Below the pieces are notes generated by a model. The model searched no databases and had not been told where the DNA came from. It worked only from the letters and a program-made list of their open reading frames with translations. Below, in pieces: positions 62,655-64,000 of a stretch of 64,000 nt of DNA (the first letter of the stretch is position 1; each line of letters opens with the position of its first letter). Made by a program: the position numbers and the translations under genes. The stretch spans positions 4,650,001 to 4,714,000 of the forward strand of contig NZ_CP182947.1 in the NCBI RefSeq assembly GCF_048320135.1, in the 5' to 3' direction. The stretch comes from Ideonella_A sakaiensis_A (GTDB taxonomy: Bacteria > Pseudomonadota > Gammaproteobacteria > Burkholderiales > Burkholderiaceae_C).

Positions 62655-64000
62655 GTGTTGCTGTCCAGACGCTTCGCCAATTTGTTCATTGCCGCCGGGA
62701 TCGTGCTGGCTGCCGATCCTGTTCTGGCCGCCACCGGTGATTCCGGGCACGCGGCAAGCGGCAGGAGCGAGGCGACGGCGCCGGATTCGACGCTCACCGA
62801 GGCGCCGGGTCTGGTGATGCTCGACTACCAGGTGATTCCGGTCCGCGGCGGTCCGTCGATCGACCTGATGGGTTTTCACCTGTTCAACAAGGTCAACGAC
62901 TGGTTTTATCTCGGTGTCGGCGGACATGCGCCGTTGTTCCACGGCGAATATGGCGGCTTCATGGTGTTCGACGCGACCGCCCACGTCCAGCGGCGGATAT
63001 TCGGCGATTTTTTCGCCAATGCCGGGGTCTCGCTCGGCGGCGGCGGTGGCGGCAGAAGCGTTGCGCAAAGCGCCGTGCTGTCCGGCACCGGCGGATTCAT
63101 CAAGGCGTATGCCGGTGTCGGCCACCAGTTCAAGGATTTTTCGGTCGGCGCGAATCTGTCGCGGGTTCGCTTTACCGATTCGGCGATCAGCCACTCCCAG
63201 CTCAGCCTGTTTGTCCAGCTGCCGTTTTCATACACGATCGGCCCGTATCACCGCGGTGGTGAACGCCTCGAGGCGTCGGATCGCCGGGGCGTGCTCGGCA
63301 ATCGCGATGGTGGAGGCGAAACGATGTTGTCGCTTGGTCTCGACAACATGTTCCAGATCGATCCGCAAGGCACGAACAAGGGCGATATCAACAACATCGA
63401 TCTGCAGTATTCGCATTTCATCAACCGGCACGGCTACTGGTTCTTCAATGCCGGTGGCGGCTACCGCGGGCGCCCGCTGTACAACCAGGTTTTTGGTGGC
63501 CTCGGCTACCGGTATCCGGTGTCGCCGAGAGTCAATCTGTACGCTCAGCTCGGCATCGGTTCCGGCGGATATGCGCCGGAAATCATCGACACCGGCCCAG
63601 GGCTGCTGGTCTACCCGAAACTTGCTGCCGAGTACATGATCAACGACAACTTCGGCTTGTCGGCCTGGGGCGGATACCTGTGGGCACCGAAAGGGTCGTC
63701 GAAGAACTACACGCTCGGCGTCGGTCTGAACTACCACATCGATTACCGCGGGCGCGGTTCGCCGGCGGTTGGCGGCGGTGTGCTGCGCGCCTACCGCTTC
63801 AACCTGTTCCAGCAAACGGAATTCAACGTCGAATTCAGAGGCGATGCCCAGCCGGATATCAAGCTGCTGACCTTGCAGATCGACGGCGTGGTCAATGACC
63901 ACCTGTACATACCGGTGCAGGTCGGTGTCGCCTACAACCCCTATCTCAATTTCCCTGGCTATGGCGAAGTGCTGGCCGGCCTCGGCGTACAGACCCGGCA
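62655..64000 (+). CDS. Exported, probable outer-membrane beta-rich protein (3' end outside window)
   Basis: At least 448 codons, open to the right edge. A GTG start at 62655 has AAGGA seven bases upstream and gives a signal peptide (FANLFIAAGIVLAADPVLAA). The mature part alternates Gly and aromatic residues (YWFFNAGGGYRGRPLYNQVF, YAQLGIGSGGYAPEII), as in beta-barrel strands. I do not recognise the family; nothing indicates its cargo. Confidence 0.72.
   Translation, partial: MLLSRRFANLFIAAGIVLAADPVLAATGDSGHAASGRSEATAPDSTLTEAPGLVMLDYQVIPVRGGPSIDLMGFHLFNKVNDWFYLGVGGHAPLFHGEYGGFMVFDATAHVQRRIFGDFFANAGVSLGGGGGGRSVAQSAVLSGTGGFIKAYAGVGHQFKDFSVGANLSRVRFTDSAISHSQLSLFVQLPFSYTIGPYHRGGERLEASDRRGVLGNRDGGGETMLSLGLDNMFQIDPQGTNKGDINNIDLQYSHFINRHGYWFFNAGGGYRGRPLYNQVFGGLGYRYPVSPRVNLYAQLGIGSGGYAPEIIDTGPGLLVYPKLAAEYMINDNFGLSAWGGYLWAPKGSSKNYTLGVGLNYHIDYRGRGSPAVGGGVLRAYRFNLFQQTEFNVEFRGDAQPDIKLLTLQIDGVVNDHLYIPVQVGVAYNPYLNFPGYGEVLAGLGVQTR

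Overview
The window is GC-rich, densely coded chromosomal DNA from a Gram-negative bacterium, most likely a betaproteobacterium of the Burkholderiales/Rhodocyclales type. Evidence is the combination of split urease genes, a complete urea ABC transporter, GspA/GspB-like proteins, a TolC - carboxylmethyltransferase - rhodanese group, an Mla-type lipid transporter with STAS domain, and many lipoprotein signal peptides. No insertion sequence, phage gene, CRISPR array or rRNA is visible. One tRNA gene (Gly, anticodon CCC) is present. The first gene (ureG) and the last gene (an exported protein) run off the window.

Layout. 0-13 kb: urease. ureABC (10.7-13.0 kb) and ureEFG (left edge to 1.8 kb) lie on the minus strand but are separated by about 9 kb of unrelated genes (GspA/GspB-like pair, an unknown two-gene unit, an Ldh-type dehydrogenase, catalase KatE, a Rho_N protein, a glutathione transferase, a DedA protein). 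ureD is not in the window. 13.2-23.8 kb: divergent from ureA comes a gene for an NCS1-type permease fused to a hybrid histidine kinase, preceded by a good sigma-54 promoter match, then an overlapping LuxR-type response regulator, then urtABCDE. This reads as one nitrogen-controlled urea sensing, uptake and hydrolysis region. 23.9-29.1 kb: a LapG-like cysteine protease, then a five-gene stressosome module on the minus strand (RsbR, RsbS, RsbT, RsbT-RsbX fusion, RsbT-like/histidine kinase/receiver fusion).

29.4-38.4 kb: AEC carrier, TruD, an ArsR-Acr3 arsenite efflux unit, a frameshifted thioredoxin-like pseudogene, a three-gene aldolase/RraA-like/EamA unit, an AI-2E family permease and a second glutathione transferase. 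38.5-41.5 kb: molybdate operon modABCE in which ModC lacks its C-terminal sensing domain, with a ModE-like box before modA. 41.5-45.3 kb: TetR - protein methyltransferase - rhodanese - TolC - lipoprotein series. 45.4-53.9 kb: UppP, TrmB, PBP4-type DacB, a LytTR/LytS-like two-component pair, a DUF1439-type lipoprotein and a Lon-family protease. 54.1-57.7 kb: an Mla/MCE lipid transport operon. 57.8-64 kb: tRNA-Gly, an unknown lipoprotein, an unknown membrane protein, an ABA4-like membrane protein divergent from a TetR regulator with a long inverted repeat between them, a cystathionine gamma-synthase family enzyme, and the start of an unknown exported, probably outer-membrane, protein.

The most interesting parts are the permease-kinase sensor of the urea locus with its sigma-54 promoter, and the compact stressosome with three copies of the RsbT-like kinase fold. 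All functional statements rest on reading the sequence and on general family knowledge; no database search was run.
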